Positions 9,840 to 19,469 of a stretch of 42,833 bases of DNA are shown here, piece by piece. The notes under the pieces were generated by a model. The model ran no database searches. It saw only the letters and a program-made list of their open reading frames with translations, and was not told the DNA's origin. The stretch's first letter is position 1. Each line of letters starts with the position of its first letter. Source of the DNA: Desulfofundulus thermosubterraneus DSM 16057 (GTDB lineage Bacteria > Bacillota > Desulfotomaculia > Desulfotomaculales > Desulfovirgulaceae); the NCBI RefSeq assembly GCF_900142025.1, contig NZ_FQZM01000027.1:4940-47772 (forward strand), given 5' to 3'. The position numbers and the translations under genes were made by a program.

Positions 9840-10427
9840 TTGGGAAACAATAAATCTACAGTTTCAGGCCGGTACGTGCTTATGGTGGGTACGGCCTCTT
9901 TTTTACTGGCCATAATATTTTTTTGGTTTTCAGAATTACTGGCCGGTAAGGTGAAAAGTCTTTTTTTATCTTTTCTTTTTTTAGTTATAATTATACTGAT
10001 CGGTATTCTGGCCGATATCGTGGGTACGGCGGTGGCGGCTGCTGAAGAGTCCCCTTTCCATGCCAAAGCGGCCAAGCGGGTGCGCGGGGCAAGGGAGGGG
10101 GTATATCTGGTCAGGAACGCCGACCGGGTGGCCAACATCTGTAACGATGTTATCGGGGATATTGCCGGAACAGTAAGTGGTGCCCTGGGAATTGCCCTGG
10201 TTTTACAAATCTTACTTTACTGGAAGGGTATCAACCAGGCTTTGTTGAATATGACGGTAACCGCTCTCATTGCCGCTTTTACCGTGGGCGGCAAGGCGGC
10301 CGGTAAGCGCATAGCCATTTCCCGGGCCAACGAGGTAATTTTTCTGGTGGGAAAGTTACTGGCTGCCTTTGAACAGCTGACGGGGATAAGTGTGATCAGG
10401 AAAAAATACCGTCGGGCAGGCAAATAA
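9840..10427 (+). CDS. oapA: OLE-associated membrane protein OapA
   Basis: A 195-residue integral membrane protein. Hydrophobic segments lie at about 12-34, 41-66, 112-127 and 135-150, with a basic C-terminus suited to RNA contact. Between segments 2 and 3 is the conserved block [20 protein letters not shown], resembling the DUF21/CNNM-type Mg2+ transporter domain, and a DxxxD (Asp103, Asp107) in NDVIGD. TTG 9840 is the start, with GAGGTGA at 9827-9833. Immediate linkage to the upstream noncoding region and to dxs matches OapA. Known family role: binds OLE RNA and anchors it to the membrane. The CNNM resemblance is by eye. Confidence 0.88.
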   Translation: MGNNKSTVSGRYVLMVGTASFLLAIIFFWFSELLAGKVKSLFLSFLFLVIIILIGILADIVGTAVAAAEESPFHAKAAKRVRGAREGVYLVRNADRVANICNDVIGDIAGTVSGALGIALVLQILLYWKGINQALLNMTVTALIAAFTVGGKAAGKRIAISRANEVIFLVGKLLAAFEQLTGISVIRKKYRRAGK

Positions 10428-10453
10428 CACCAGGTACGTCAGGAAGGGGAAAA

Positions 10454-12373
10454 ATGGGAGAGTTGCTTTCAACAATTAATTCTCCGGCGGATCTACGCTC
10501 TCTGGATATGACCGCTTTACAGCAGCTTGCTTCCGAAATCCGGCAGGAGATTATCGAAACAGTGGCCAAAAACGGCGGCCACCTGGCCCCCAATCTGGGG
10601 GTGGTGGAACTTACCCTGGCTTTACACCGGGTTTTTCAAACCCCCCGGGATAAAATTGTCTGGGACGTAGGCCATCAGTCCTATGTGCATAAGCTGGTTA
10701 CCGGCCGCCGCCTGGTTTTTCATACGCTGCGCCAGTTTGGGGGTATCAGCGGTTTTCCCAGACCCCAGGAGAGCGAACATGATGCCTTCGGCACCGGGCA
10801 CAGCAGCACCTCCATTTCTGCAGCTTTAGGTTTGGCCCTGGCCCGGGACCTTAAGGGCGACAATTACTCCGTGGTAGCGGTGATCGGGGACGGGGCGATG
10901 ACCGGGGGTATGGCCTTTGAGGCTTTAAACCATGCCGGCCACCATAAGACCAGTTTAATCGTTGTTTTAAATGACAACGAGATGTCCATTGCCCCCAATG
11001 TGGGAGGGCTTGCCCAATACTTGAGCCGCCTCCGCACCGATCCCATGTATTCCAAAGGCAAGGAAGAGCTGGAACAGCTTTTAAAGCGCATTCCAGCCAT
11101 TGGTCCCCGGGTGGTTAAAGCGGTGGAGCGGTTTAAGGACTCCCTGAAATATCTGGTAGTACCCGGCATGTTTTTCGAGGAACTCGGCTTCATCTACCTG
11201 GGACCAATTGACGGACACAATATCCAGGCCATGATCAGTGTCTTCCAGCAGGCCAAAGCCACCAGAGGACCCGTACTGGTACACGTGCTCACCCGCAAGG
11301 GGCGGGGTTACCCGCCGGCGGAGGAGAATGCCGATAAATTTCACGGGGTTGGTCCGTTTGAAGTTAAAACGGGCCAGGTAATTAAAAAGCCGGGGCAGCC
11401 CCCCTCTTATACCGAGGTATTTGGGCGTACCCTGGTGGAACTGGGACGCCGGGACAAGCGCATTGTGGCCATTACCGCGGCCATGCCTTCCGGTACCGGT
11501 TTGGATCATTTTGCCGCTGCCTTTCCCGAACGGTTCTATGATGTTGGTATTGCCGAACAACACGCCGTTACCCTGGGCGCAGGCCTGGCGGCGGGCGGAT
11601 TGAGGCCCGTGGTGGCCATTTATTCTACCTTTTTGCAGAGGGCCTACGACCAGGTGCTCCACGATGTCTGCCTGCAAAACCTGCCCGTAACCTTTGCCCT
11701 TGACCGGGCGGGTCTGGTTGGGGAAGACGGAGCCACCCATCACGGCGTGTTTGATTTTGCTTACTTGAGATCAATTCCCAACCTGGTGCTCATGGCTCCC
11801 GGGGACGAAAACGAGCTTCGCCGGATGTTGAAAACGGCGCTGGAATACCCGGGACCGGCGGTTTTGCGCTACCCCCGGAGCACCGGTACGGGATGCCCCG
11901 TGGACGAGGAAATCCTCCCCCTGTCGGTTGGAAAGGCCCGGGTGCTCCGGGAAGGAGACGACATAACCCTGTTAGCCGTGGGCACCATGGTTTCCCTGGC
12001 CGGGGAGGCAGCTTCCCTTTTGGAACAGCAGGGTATCCATGCCACGGTGATCAACGCCCGGTTCGTCAAGCCGCTGGACGAGGAATGTATTACCCGTTAT
12101 GCCCTGCGCACCCGGCGGGTGGTTACCATTGAAGAGCACGTCCTGCAGGGAGGATTCGGCAGTGCCGTGCTGGAACTGCTCGGCGACAGGGGATTGCGTA
12201 ACGTCCAGGTGATCCGCCTGGGAATTCCTGACGAGTTCATCCAGCACGGCAGCCGTGCTGTTTTGCTGGCCCGCTGCGGTCTGACCGTGGAAGTGCTGGT
12301 TAATACCGTACTAAAGGCCCTGGGCACACACAGGGCAAAAACAAAGGTGAAAATCGGAGTGCAATGGTCATGA
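10454..12373 (+). CDS. dxs: 1-deoxy-D-xylulose-5-phosphate synthase
   Basis: First enzyme of the methylerythritol phosphate pathway: condenses pyruvate and glyceraldehyde-3-phosphate with thiamine diphosphate. The 639-residue length is typical. The N-terminal [20 protein letters not shown], the ThDP motif [20 protein letters not shown], and the transketolase-type [18 protein letters not shown] region and [18 protein letters not shown] are all intact. AGGAAGGGG precedes ATG 10454. It supplies isoprenoid precursors used by IspA upstream. The stop overlaps the tlyA start (ATGA). Confidence 0.96.
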   Translation: MGELLSTINSPADLRSLDMTALQQLASEIRQEIIETVAKNGGHLAPNLGVVELTLALHRVFQTPRDKIVWDVGHQSYVHKLVTGRRLVFHTLRQFGGISGFPRPQESEHDAFGTGHSSTSISAALGLALARDLKGDNYSVVAVIGDGAMTGGMAFEALNHAGHHKTSLIVVLNDNEMSIAPNVGGLAQYLSRLRTDPMYSKGKEELEQLLKRIPAIGPRVVKAVERFKDSLKYLVVPGMFFEELGFIYLGPIDGHNIQAMISVFQQAKATRGPVLVHVLTRKGRGYPPAEENADKFHGVGPFEVKTGQVIKKPGQPPSYTEVFGRTLVELGRRDKRIVAITAAMPSGTGLDHFAAAFPERFYDVGIAEQHAVTLGAGLAAGGLRPVVAIYSTFLQRAYDQVLHDVCLQNLPVTFALDRAGLVGEDGATHHGVFDFAYLRSIPNLVLMAPGDENELRRMLKTALEYPGPAVLRYPRSTGTGCPVDEEILPLSVGKARVLREGDDITLLAVGTMVSLAGEAASLLEQQGIHATVINARFVKPLDEECITRYALRTRRVVTIEEHVLQGGFGSAVLELLGDRGLRNVQVIRLGIPDEFIQHGSRAVLLARCGLTVEVLVNTVLKALGTHRAKTKVKIGVQWS

Positions 12374-13191
12374 CTATTGCCAGGCAGCGCCTGGATTTGT
12401 TGCTGGTGGAACGGGGACTTTTTGCCAGCAGGGAAAAAGCCAGGGCAGCCGTAATGGCCGGACAGGTACGGGTTGACGGCCAACCGGTGGATAAACCCGG
12501 CCGGATGGTGGATCCCCGGAGCCGGATTGAGGTTACCGCTCAGATGCCTTATGTCAGCCGGGGCGGTTTAAAACTGGAAAAAGCCATTCACAGCTTTCGG
12601 CTCGATTTTACCGGCCGGGTAGTTCTGGACGTGGGGGCATCCCACGGCGGGTTTACCGATTGTGCCCTGCAGCATGGTGCCCGCCTGGTTATTGCCGTGG
12701 ATGTGGGATACGGCCAGATGGCCTGGAAGCTCCGGGAAGACCCCAGGGTAGTACTCCTGGAGCGTACCAACATCCGCTACCTTGGGCCGCAAGACCTGCC
12801 ATGCCTGGCTGATATAGCGGTGGTAGATGTTTCTTTTATTTCCCTGGAGAGGGTGCTACCCAAACTGCAGGAACTGACTACCGGCGATGCCCTGGGTGTA
12901 GCGCTTATTAAACCCCAATTTGAGGCCGGCCGAGAAAAGGTGGGGAAAAAGGGAGTGGTAAGGGACCCGACGGTACACCGGGAAGTCATCACCACCGTTT
13001 GCCGGGTCATAAAAAATCTGGGGTGGGGTGTACGGGGTCTGGATTTTTCGCCCATTAAAGGGCCGGAGGGCAATATCGAATTTCTGGTTTGTTTCGACCG
13101 GAGTGTCCCCGACCAGGTAGATCTTTCTTCCACTATCCCGGCGGTAGTGGCCCGGGCCCACGCGGAACTTGACGCCGGTAACAGGGGTTAG
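12370..13191 (+). CDS. tlyA: TlyA-family rRNA 2'-O-methyltransferase
   Basis: An S4 RNA-binding domain at the N-terminus ([19 protein letters not shown]) is followed by an RrmJ/FtsJ-type methyltransferase fold with [20 protein letters not shown] and the VVDVSFISL strand. Family members methylate 16S and/or 23S rRNA; the older annotation is hemolysin A (B. subtilis yqxC). I chose ATG 12370, which forms a 4-nt ATGA overlap with dxs and is better spaced from GGAGTG than ATG 12364. Its position after dxs is conserved in Firmicutes. Confidence 0.93.
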   Translation: MTIARQRLDLLLVERGLFASREKARAAVMAGQVRVDGQPVDKPGRMVDPRSRIEVTAQMPYVSRGGLKLEKAIHSFRLDFTGRVVLDVGASHGGFTDCALQHGARLVIAVDVGYGQMAWKLREDPRVVLLERTNIRYLGPQDLPCLADIAVVDVSFISLERVLPKLQELTTGDALGVALIKPQFEAGREKVGKKGVVRDPTVHREVITTVCRVIKNLGWGVRGLDFSPIKGPEGNIEFLVCFDRSVPDQVDLSSTIPAVVARAHAELDAGNRG

Positions 13192-13229
13192 CTTGCCCAC
13201 CGGCGGTTTTGGCTAAAAGGAGTGACCCG

Positions 13230-14099
13230 ATGAAAACCATCGGTCTGGTGGTTAACCTGGGTAAACAAAAGGTAGCCCCCCTGGTGGAACAAATTATTGA
13301 CTGGCTGACTGTACGGAGGTGCCGGGTGGTAATGGCCCTTGACACGGCCACCGCGCTGGGCCGTCCCGAACTGGGTCTCCCCCGGGAACAGCTTGTTGAG
13401 GAAGCAGAAATCGTGCTGGTGCTGGGCGGAGACGGTACCCTGTTGCGCTGCGCAAGGGAAACCGCTCCGCGGGGTACACCGCTTCTGGGAATCAATTTTG
13501 GCCATCTCGGTTTTTTAACTGAAATTGATGTTCCGGAACTCTGGTCCGGTTTGGAAAAACTTTTAGCCGGCCGGTACACTGTCGAGGAGCGGATGATGCT
13601 GGAAGCCAGGGTTATCCGGGAAGGGCTTACACTTGAGCGGGTTATTGGTTTAAATGATGCGGTTATTACCAAAGGAGCCTTTGCAAGGCTTATTTTTCTG
13701 GAAACATATGTTAATGATGATTTTGTTACTACCTATCCCGCTGACGGCCTGATCGTAGCCACCCCTACTGGTTCCACGGCCTATTCCCTTTCTGCCGGCG
13801 GTCCCCTGGTTACCCCGGAGCTGGACCTGATGGTGGTTACACCCATTTGTCCCCATTCCCTCTGGGCACGGCCACTGGTCATCAACGCTGCCAGCCGGGT
13901 GCGGGTGGTTGTTCGCTCAAAACAGGGGGAAGTCATGTTAACGGTTGATGGCCAGCAGGGCTGCAAATTAGAATTCAATGATACGGTGCTCATCCAGCAA
14001 GCGGGCCACCGTGCCCGGTTGATCCGCCTGAAAAACCGCAGCTTTTTCTATCTCCTGCGCCAGAAGCTAAGTGAGGGTGAGCGTTTGAATGGTTGCTAG
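13230..14099 (+). CDS. nadK: NAD kinase
   Basis: Phosphorylates NAD+ to NADP+. The 289-residue protein has the catalytic/ATP motif [12 protein letters not shown], the conserved [10 protein letters not shown], and the NAD-binding signature [30 protein letters not shown] at 13216-13225 sets ATG 13230; a TTG at 13209 would place the ribosome site inside the gene. It overlaps the next gene by 11 nt. It supplies the NADP(H) pool that NfnAB uses. Confidence 0.95.
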   Translation: MKTIGLVVNLGKQKVAPLVEQIIDWLTVRRCRVVMALDTATALGRPELGLPREQLVEEAEIVLVLGGDGTLLRCARETAPRGTPLLGINFGHLGFLTEIDVPELWSGLEKLLAGRYTVEERMMLEARVIREGLTLERVIGLNDAVITKGAFARLIFLETYVNDDFVTTYPADGLIVATPTGSTAYSLSAGGPLVTPELDLMVVTPICPHSLWARPLVINAASRVRVVVRSKQGEVMLTVDGQQGCKLEFNDTVLIQQAGHRARLIRLKNRSFFYLLRQKLSEGERLNGC

Positions 14100-14667
14100 A
14101 AGTGCCAGTGCAGTCCAGTGGGCGCAAAGCTTTATTGCCCCGGTGCTGGTGCCCGGCTGCCTGGCGGTGGACGCCACCGCGGGTAACGGCCTGGATACCC
14201 TGTTCTTAGCCCGGGGTGTGGGGCCCCAGGGGAAGGTTTTTGCCTTTGATATTCAGATCCAGGCCCTGGAAAAAACCAGGGCGCAGCTGGCCGGCGCCGG
14301 TTTGCTGGACCGGGTGATCCTGCTGGCCGCAGACCACCGGGAAATGGCCGCCCATGTTCCGGGTGCCGTGAAGGCAGTTATGTTTAACCTGGGCTACTTG
14401 CCCGGCGGTGACCACGGGATTATCACCCGGCCCGAATCCACCCTGGAAGCGCTTAAAGCTGCCCTGTCCCTTTTAGCTTCCGGGGGTCGCATTTCCCTGG
14501 TGGTTTACACGGGACATCCGGGCGCCACGGAGGAGCTGAGGGTCGTGGAGGAGTTCACCCGGGGCCTTTCTTCCCGTCAATATACGGTGGTAAGGTTATC
14601 CTTCTGGAATCGCTCTTCCAGGGCGCCGGTAGTCATTCTAGTGGAAAAGGCGGGTGCTGAAGCGTGA
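14089..14667 (+). CDS. Class I SAM methyltransferase, MnmM/YtqB family
   Basis: A 192-residue Rossmann methyltransferase with the SAM motif [19 protein letters not shown] and the family signature [11 protein letters not shown]. This pattern is that of B. subtilis YtqB, since described as MnmM, which methylates 5-aminomethyl(-2-thio)uridine at the wobble position of tRNAs. The ATG at 14089 overlaps nadK, and the stop overlaps argR (GTGA), so translation is coupled. The identity rests on motif recognition. Confidence 0.78.
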   Translation: MVARSASAVQWAQSFIAPVLVPGCLAVDATAGNGLDTLFLARGVGPQGKVFAFDIQIQALEKTRAQLAGAGLLDRVILLAADHREMAAHVPGAVKAVMFNLGYLPGGDHGIITRPESTLEALKAALSLLASGGRISLVVYTGHPGATEELRVVEEFTRGLSSRQYTVVRLSFWNRSSRAPVVILVEKAGAEA

Positions 14668-15119
14668 AGGCCCGGCGGCAAAGGCTAATCCTTGAGATTA
14701 TCCGCCAGCAGGTTATCGAGACGCAGGAAGAACTGGCGGAGGCTCTGCGGGCTGCCGGGTTTCCCGTTACCCAGGCCACCGTGTCCCGGGATATCCGGGA
14801 ACTGGGATTGGTCAAGGTTCCCGGTGAGGGCAATATTTTTCGCTATGCCGCTCCCGGTGAAACGCCCCCCTTAAGACGGGATGAGCGGTTGAAAAGGCTT
14901 TTGCGCAGTTCGGTACAGTTCATGGATTTTAGCGAAAACCTGGTGGTGGTTAAGACACTGCCGGGCGAGGCCCAGGGTGTGGCTTCGGCCATTGACCAGG
15001 CGTCCTGGCCGGAAGTTATCGGCACCGTGGCCGGGGACGATACCATTTTGGTTATAGTTAAACCGAAAAAACTGGTTACTACAGTTTTGCAACGCTTAAA
15101 TGAGCTGGCCAGGGGGTGA
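14664..15119 (+). CDS. argR: Arginine repressor ArgR/AhrC
   Basis: Hexameric arginine-sensing transcription factor. The 151-residue protein has a winged-helix N-terminus ([21 protein letters not shown] then [17 protein letters not shown]) and a C-terminal oligomerisation/arginine domain with [15 protein letters not shown] 14664 overlaps the previous stop by 4 nt. argR before recN is a conserved Firmicute pair. No arginine genes are in the window. Confidence 0.94.
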   Translation: MKARRQRLILEIIRQQVIETQEELAEALRAAGFPVTQATVSRDIRELGLVKVPGEGNIFRYAAPGETPPLRRDERLKRLLRSSVQFMDFSENLVVVKTLPGEAQGVASAIDQASWPEVIGTVAGDDTILVIVKPKKLVTTVLQRLNELARG

Positions 15120-15123
15120 GCAA

Positions 15124-16815
15124 TTGCTGGTTTCACTGGATATTCAGGATTTCGGCCTTATTGACCGGCAGACCATTGAATTTACTTCCGGATTAAACGT
15201 ACTCACCGGCGAAACGGGTGCGGGAAAATCCATAGTTGTAGAGGCCCTGCAGGTGGCCCTGGGCGGCAGGGCGTGGGCGGAATTTATCCGCACGGGCAAG
15301 GAAAGGGCCAGGGTCACGGCCGTTTTTGAGATTCATCCGTTAGCTATTCTTCAGGAAAAGCTAAAGGCGTGGGGAATACCCCTGGAAGAGGACGGGGTGC
15401 TGGTCATGGCCCGGGAACTGGTCCGGAGCGGGCGCAACATTTGCCGGTTAAACGGGCAGGTGGTTGCCCTAAGCGTCTACCGGGAAGCGGGCCAGCATCT
15501 GGTGGATATTCACGGCCAGCACGAAAGCCAGTCGCTCTTTAATCCCGATCTCCACAGGGATCTCCTGGATCGTTTTGGAGGGTTGTGGCCCTTGCGGCAG
15601 GAGATAGCCGAAATCTATCACCGGTGGCGTGATCTTACATCTCAACTGGAGGAACTCCGCCGCAGCACCAGGGACAGGCTACACCGCCTGGATATGCTTA
15701 CATACCAGGTTCAGGAGATTGATGGTGCCCGCCTTTTGCCGGGAGAAGAGGAAGCACTTACCCAGGAGCGCAACCGCCTGGCCAATGCCGAAAAGATTGC
15801 GGCCCTGGCCGGCCGGTGTTATCAAGCCCTGCATGGGGGAGAGGAAGGTATCCCGTCGGTAATGGATCTCCTGGGCCAGGCCTGCCGTGACCTGGAAGAG
15901 CTTTCACGGCTTGATCCGGAGCTTTTGTCCCTGGCCTCAACTCTGGAAAACGTTTTATACCAGGTCGAGGATGTGGCGCGGGAGCTGGCCCGTTACCGGG
16001 ACGGAGTGGAATTTAACCCCGGCCGCCTGCAGGAAGTGGAGGAGAGACTTTCCCGTATTCGCGACCTCAAGCGCAAGTATGGTGATAGTGTGGAAGAAAT
16101 CCTGCGTTACCGTGAAGAGGCGGCGGCCGAGCTGGAAAAGCTGGCTTTTAGCGAGGAAAATGCGGCCGCGCTGGAGGAAGAGATCAAACTCTGGGCAGAG
16201 CGCTGGCAGCAAAAGGCACTGGACCTGTCCCGGGCCCGCCGGGAACATGCCCGGAAGCTGGAAGAGGCGGTGGCCCGGGAACTGGCGGATCTGGAAATGG
16301 GTAAGGTGGAATTCCAGGTTCTCTTTGAAGACCTGGCCGGAGCTTCCGCCGCCGGGCGGGAGCGGGTGGAGTTTCTGATCTCTCCCAACCCGGGGGAACC
16401 CCTGCGCCCCCTGGCCAAAATTGCTTCCGGGGGTGAGCTGTCCCGGGTGATGCTGGCCATGCGCGCCATCCTGGCTACAGTGGATGAGTTGCCTACCCTG
16501 GTTTTTGACGAAGTAGATGCAGGCATTGGTGGGAGGACCCTGGTGGCCGTGGCCGAAAAGCTGGCCGATATTGCCGGCCATCGCCAGGTGATCTGCGTTA
16601 CCCACGCGCCCCAGATAGCCAGTTTAGCCCGCACCCACTTCAGCATTTCCAAAGAAGTCCAGGCCGGTCAAACCACCACCCGGGTGAGAAGGCTTGATGA
16701 GGAAGGCCGCCTGGCGGAGCTGGCCCGCATGCTCGGCGGACGGGAGGCAGACGGCCTGGCCAGGGATCATGCCCGTCACCTGCTGGAACAGGCCAGGGAA
16801 ATTATAGAAAAATAA
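15124..16815 (+). CDS. recN: DNA repair protein RecN
   Basis: SMC-like ATPase acting at double-strand breaks. The 563-residue protein has Walker A (LTGETGAGKSIVVEAL) near the N-terminus, long coiled-coil arms at about 150-370, the ABC signature IASGGELSRVMLAMRAI, and Walker B TLVFDEVDAGIGGRTL with the following CVTHAPQIA. TTG at 15124 is preceded by GGGGGTGAG right after the argR stop; an upstream start at 15100 would overlap argR. The gene closes the dxs-recN transcription unit, with a terminator downstream. Confidence 0.94.
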   Translation: MLVSLDIQDFGLIDRQTIEFTSGLNVLTGETGAGKSIVVEALQVALGGRAWAEFIRTGKERARVTAVFEIHPLAILQEKLKAWGIPLEEDGVLVMARELVRSGRNICRLNGQVVALSVYREAGQHLVDIHGQHESQSLFNPDLHRDLLDRFGGLWPLRQEIAEIYHRWRDLTSQLEELRRSTRDRLHRLDMLTYQVQEIDGARLLPGEEEALTQERNRLANAEKIAALAGRCYQALHGGEEGIPSVMDLLGQACRDLEELSRLDPELLSLASTLENVLYQVEDVARELARYRDGVEFNPGRLQEVEERLSRIRDLKRKYGDSVEEILRYREEAAAELEKLAFSEENAAALEEEIKLWAERWQQKALDLSRARREHARKLEEAVARELADLEMGKVEFQVLFEDLAGASAAGRERVEFLISPNPGEPLRPLAKIASGGELSRVMLAMRAILATVDELPTLVFDEVDAGIGGRTLVAVAEKLADIAGHRQVICVTHAPQIASLARTHFSISKEVQAGQTTTRVRRLDEEGRLAELARMLGGREADGLARDHARHLLEQAREIIEK

Positions 16816-16926
16816 GACACCTATGACGCTTTCAACGTCACCAAGAGAGGATGTAAATTCCTGCCGTTTTGCACGTAAGCGAGCGACATTGAGCCGAGCA
16901 GATGCCAAACTTATTTTTTAATTTCT

Positions 16927-16957
16927 AAAAGCCCAATAATGGGCCTTTTTCTTTTTT
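16927..16957 (+). terminator. Intrinsic terminator after recN
   Basis: GCCC/GGGC stem with flanking A and T runs (AAAAGCCCAATAATGGGC, one bulged C) and a U-rich tail to 16957. The rest of 16816-17114 is AT-rich with no coding frame; 16881-16902 carries AGCGAGCGAC, a short string also found at 3472-3481 in the palindromic repeat. Confidence 0.8.
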
Positions 16958-17117
16958 AAACGCAAATAAGCCAATAGCGGCACATTTAGTCAGAATAATT
17001 GATATTACCTCGGGCTATCTTAAAAATGCACACCCTTATTTTAAATTTTAGTGCCTTATCTGGATACCAGTATGTAGATGGAGGTGAGACAAAAAATTAA
17101 CGGGGAGGCGATAAATT

Positions 17118-18404
17118 CTGAGCAGAAAAAGATTTTTTTTCATCACAGCAATATTCACCCTGGTACTTGGTCTTTTATGCGCAAACATAACCTTAAGAAA
17201 CTTATTTATGTCTGTGGGGCCAAACGTGGCCATGGGTGACCCCCTTATACCCCGGGGATTACCCGTAAAACTTTTTAAAGTAAAAATTTTGTCCGGACAG
17301 CCAAAGACCAGGTGGACCTCCGGGCAGGGTGTCGTTCCCGTAGCCGGCGTCCCCGGACGGATAGATATGCAAATAAAATTTCTGGGTCTTATTCCTCTGA
17401 ACCGTATGGTGATCAATGTGGTTCCAACCGTGCGGGTTATCCCGGGAGGGCATTCCATCGGCGTTCTGCTCCACGCTCAGGGAGTAATGGTGGTCGGCCA
17501 CGCGGTGGTGACGGACCTGAAAGGACAACGGCACAATCCCGCCCTGCAGGCAGGAATTTTAAACGGTGATGTTATCCTGAAAGTAAACGGGTGCCGGGTA
17601 CAGAGTGAACAGCAGGTACGCAGCGAAATCAGCCGGTGCGGTGAAGCGGGTCGCCCGGTCACCCTGGAAATCAAACGGGGGCAACGTGTCTTTACCACCC
17701 GGGTTAAACCAATCTTTTGTGCCGAAACAAGACGTTACCGTATTGGTCTTTACGTACGGGATAGTGCCGGCGGTGTCGGTACCCTGACTTTTTATGAACC
17801 GCGAAGTAAAAAATATGGTGCCCTCGGGCACGTGATTACTGATGTTGAAACGAACCGCAAAATTGAGCTTGGTGACGGTCAAATTGTGGAGGCAATGGTG
17901 CAGGGAATCCGCCCGGGCCGCCGGGGCCAACCGGGGGAAAAGATAGGCCTTTTCAACGGCAGCGGGTTGACCGGTAATATTGAAAAAAATACATCCTATG
18001 GAATTTTTGGTTGCTTGCGGCAGCCCCTGGCCAATCCTTTATATCCCCAGCCTGTCCCCGTAGCTCTGGTCTACCAGGTGAAAAAGGGTCCGGCCGAGAT
18101 GCTCACGGTTCTGCGTGGCAATCGTATTGGACGTTTTTCCGTGGAAATATTGCAGGTGATGCCCCAAAACCGGTGGGAGGGAAAGGGCATGGTGATTAAA
18201 GTGAACGATCCCGTACTATTGCGACAAACCGGTGGTATCATCCAGGGAATGAGCGGCAGCCCGATTATACAGGACGGAAAGATTGTCGGCGCCGTGACGC
18301 ATGTATTTGTCAACGATCCTACCCGGGGTTATGGCGTACTCGCCGAGTGGATGCTCTGGGAGGCAAATTTAATGCCTGTTCCGAAGGAGAAAAAAGCTGC
18401 ATAA
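17118..18404 (+). CDS. spoIVB: SpoIVB peptidase (S55), forespore signalling protease
   Basis: Secreted serine protease that triggers pro-sigma-K processing across the forespore membranes. It has an N-terminal membrane anchor (about residues 5-25, RFFFITAIFTLVLGLL), a PDZ domain around GDVILKVNGCRV, and an S55 domain. From a start at 17118 the length is 428 (B. subtilis about 426) and the presumed triad is His238, Asp364 and Ser381, next to the B. subtilis 236/363/378 numbering. No ATG, GTG or TTG exists between the in-frame stop at 17112-17114 and the anchor; only ATT 17115 and CTG 17118 follow GGGGAGG at 17102-17108. ATG 17208 would remove the anchor. CTG is my choice. Confidence 0.9.
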   Translation: MSRKRFFFITAIFTLVLGLLCANITLRNLFMSVGPNVAMGDPLIPRGLPVKLFKVKILSGQPKTRWTSGQGVVPVAGVPGRIDMQIKFLGLIPLNRMVINVVPTVRVIPGGHSIGVLLHAQGVMVVGHAVVTDLKGQRHNPALQAGILNGDVILKVNGCRVQSEQQVRSEISRCGEAGRPVTLEIKRGQRVFTTRVKPIFCAETRRYRIGLYVRDSAGGVGTLTFYEPRSKKYGALGHVITDVETNRKIELGDGQIVEAMVQGIRPGRRGQPGEKIGLFNGSGLTGNIEKNTSYGIFGCLRQPLANPLYPQPVPVALVYQVKKGPAEMLTVLRGNRIGRFSVEILQVMPQNRWEGKGMVIKVNDPVLLRQTGGIIQGMSGSPIIQDGKIVGAVTHVFVNDPTRGYGVLAEWMLWEANLMPVPKEKKAA

Positions 18405-18502
18405 ATACAGGATTTTCGACTAAGACCTAAATTTTATCCCTAAGTAGCGCATTTCATGTCATATATTAACAGAAATAGTAAATAAATTATTTCCTCCGTA
18501 CA

Positions 18503-18563
18503 GAAGGAGATTTTTTTTGTGCGTCGAAATTGGCTATAAATACCATTAGAGAGAAAATATAAT
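18503..18563 (+). promoter_or_regulatory. Candidate promoters for spo0A
   Basis: GAAGGAGAT at 18503-18511 and GTCGAAAT near 18523-18530 resemble a sigma-H promoter with one mismatch in each box. The second also overlaps a partial 0A box (GCGTCGAA). TATAAT at 18558-18563 is a perfect -10 without a good -35. Both readings fit stationary-phase and autoregulated control known for spo0A, but neither is strong. Confidence 0.35.
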
Positions 18564-18587
18564 AAAATATTCAGGAGGCGGGATTTA

Positions 18588-19352
18588 ATGGTGAAAGAGA
18601 CCGTTAAGGTGCTAATTGCTGATGATAATCGAGAGTTTTGCGAATTACTCAGGGAATTTATCAACCAACAAGAGGACTTTGCATTAACAGGTATTGCATA
18701 TAATGGATTAGAGGCCCTGGAACAGATTAAACAGCAAAAACCGGATGTTGTAGTGCTCGATATCATCATGCCTCACTTAGATGGTATTGGCGTACTTGAG
18801 AAGTTGGGAAGCGTTTCGCCGCGTCCCAAGGTAATTATGCTTACGGCCTTTGGCCAGGAAAGCGTTACCCAGCGGGCAGTTGAACTGGGAGCTGATTACT
18901 ATATACTGAAACCCTTTGACTTTGGCGTGCTGGCCACGCGCATCCGGCAGCTTGCCGATGGAGTAAATGTATCACAATACATTTCCCCCGCCAAAACCAA
19001 AAACCTGGATGTGGCGGTGACAAACATCATTCACGAAATGGGTGTCCCGGCCCATATCAAAGGCTATCACTATTTGCGGGATGCTATTCTGGCGGTAATT
19101 AACGAAGTCAACTTGCTGGGGGCAGTAACCAAAGAACTTTACCCCATGATTGCCCAGAAATATCAAACCACGCCCAGCCGGGTGGAAAGGGCCATCCGTC
19201 ATGCCATCGAGCTGGCGTGGGACAGGGGTAATGTGGAAATGATGACGAAATTTTTTGGCTATACTATAAATCTGCAAAGAGGCAAGCCAACCAATTCCGA
19301 ATTTATAGCCATGGTGGCGGACAAGCTAAGATTGGAGGCGAAGGTGAGTTAA
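18588..19352 (+). CDS. spo0A: Sporulation master regulator Spo0A
   Basis: Phosphorelay response regulator that commits cells to sporulation. The 254-residue protein has a receiver domain with the acidic pair Asp12/Asp13, phosphoacceptor Asp58 ([13 protein letters not shown]) and the conserved Lys in ILKPFDF. The C-terminal Spo0A DNA-binding domain includes [19 protein letters not shown] and [29 protein letters not shown] precedes ATG 18588. The spoIVB-spo0A order is conserved in spore formers. A terminator follows. Confidence 0.97.
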   Translation: MVKETVKVLIADDNREFCELLREFINQQEDFALTGIAYNGLEALEQIKQQKPDVVVLDIIMPHLDGIGVLEKLGSVSPRPKVIMLTAFGQESVTQRAVELGADYYILKPFDFGVLATRIRQLADGVNVSQYISPAKTKNLDVAVTNIIHEMGVPAHIKGYHYLRDAILAVINEVNLLGAVTKELYPMIAQKYQTTPSRVERAIRHAIELAWDRGNVEMMTKFFGYTINLQRGKPTNSEFIAMVADKLRLEAKVS

Positions 19353-19365
19353 AACTAAATCCCAG

Positions 19366-19390
19366 AACCTGACCGGCGGTCAGGTTTTTT
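19366..19390 (+). terminator. Intrinsic terminator after spo0A
   Basis: AACCTGACC, GGC loop, GGTCAGGTT followed by a run of T to 19390: a 9-bp perfect stem with a U-tract. Confidence 0.92.
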
Positions 19391-19469
19391 TACGAAACAT
19401 GACCGTTTCTTGACTGGCCGCTACAAAAACTGTAAAATGTTAGAGAAATATTAAGGCGGTGAGATTGGC

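Noticed and set aside
16816-17114. Considered as a riboswitch or sRNA before spoIVB
   Set aside because: Apart from the recN terminator I see no aptamer-like conserved core; only short AT-rich sequence and a string shared with a repeat.
17208-17210. ATG 17208 as the spoIVB start
   Set aside because: It would delete the membrane anchor needed for export and shift the catalytic residues by 30 positions relative to the known protein.
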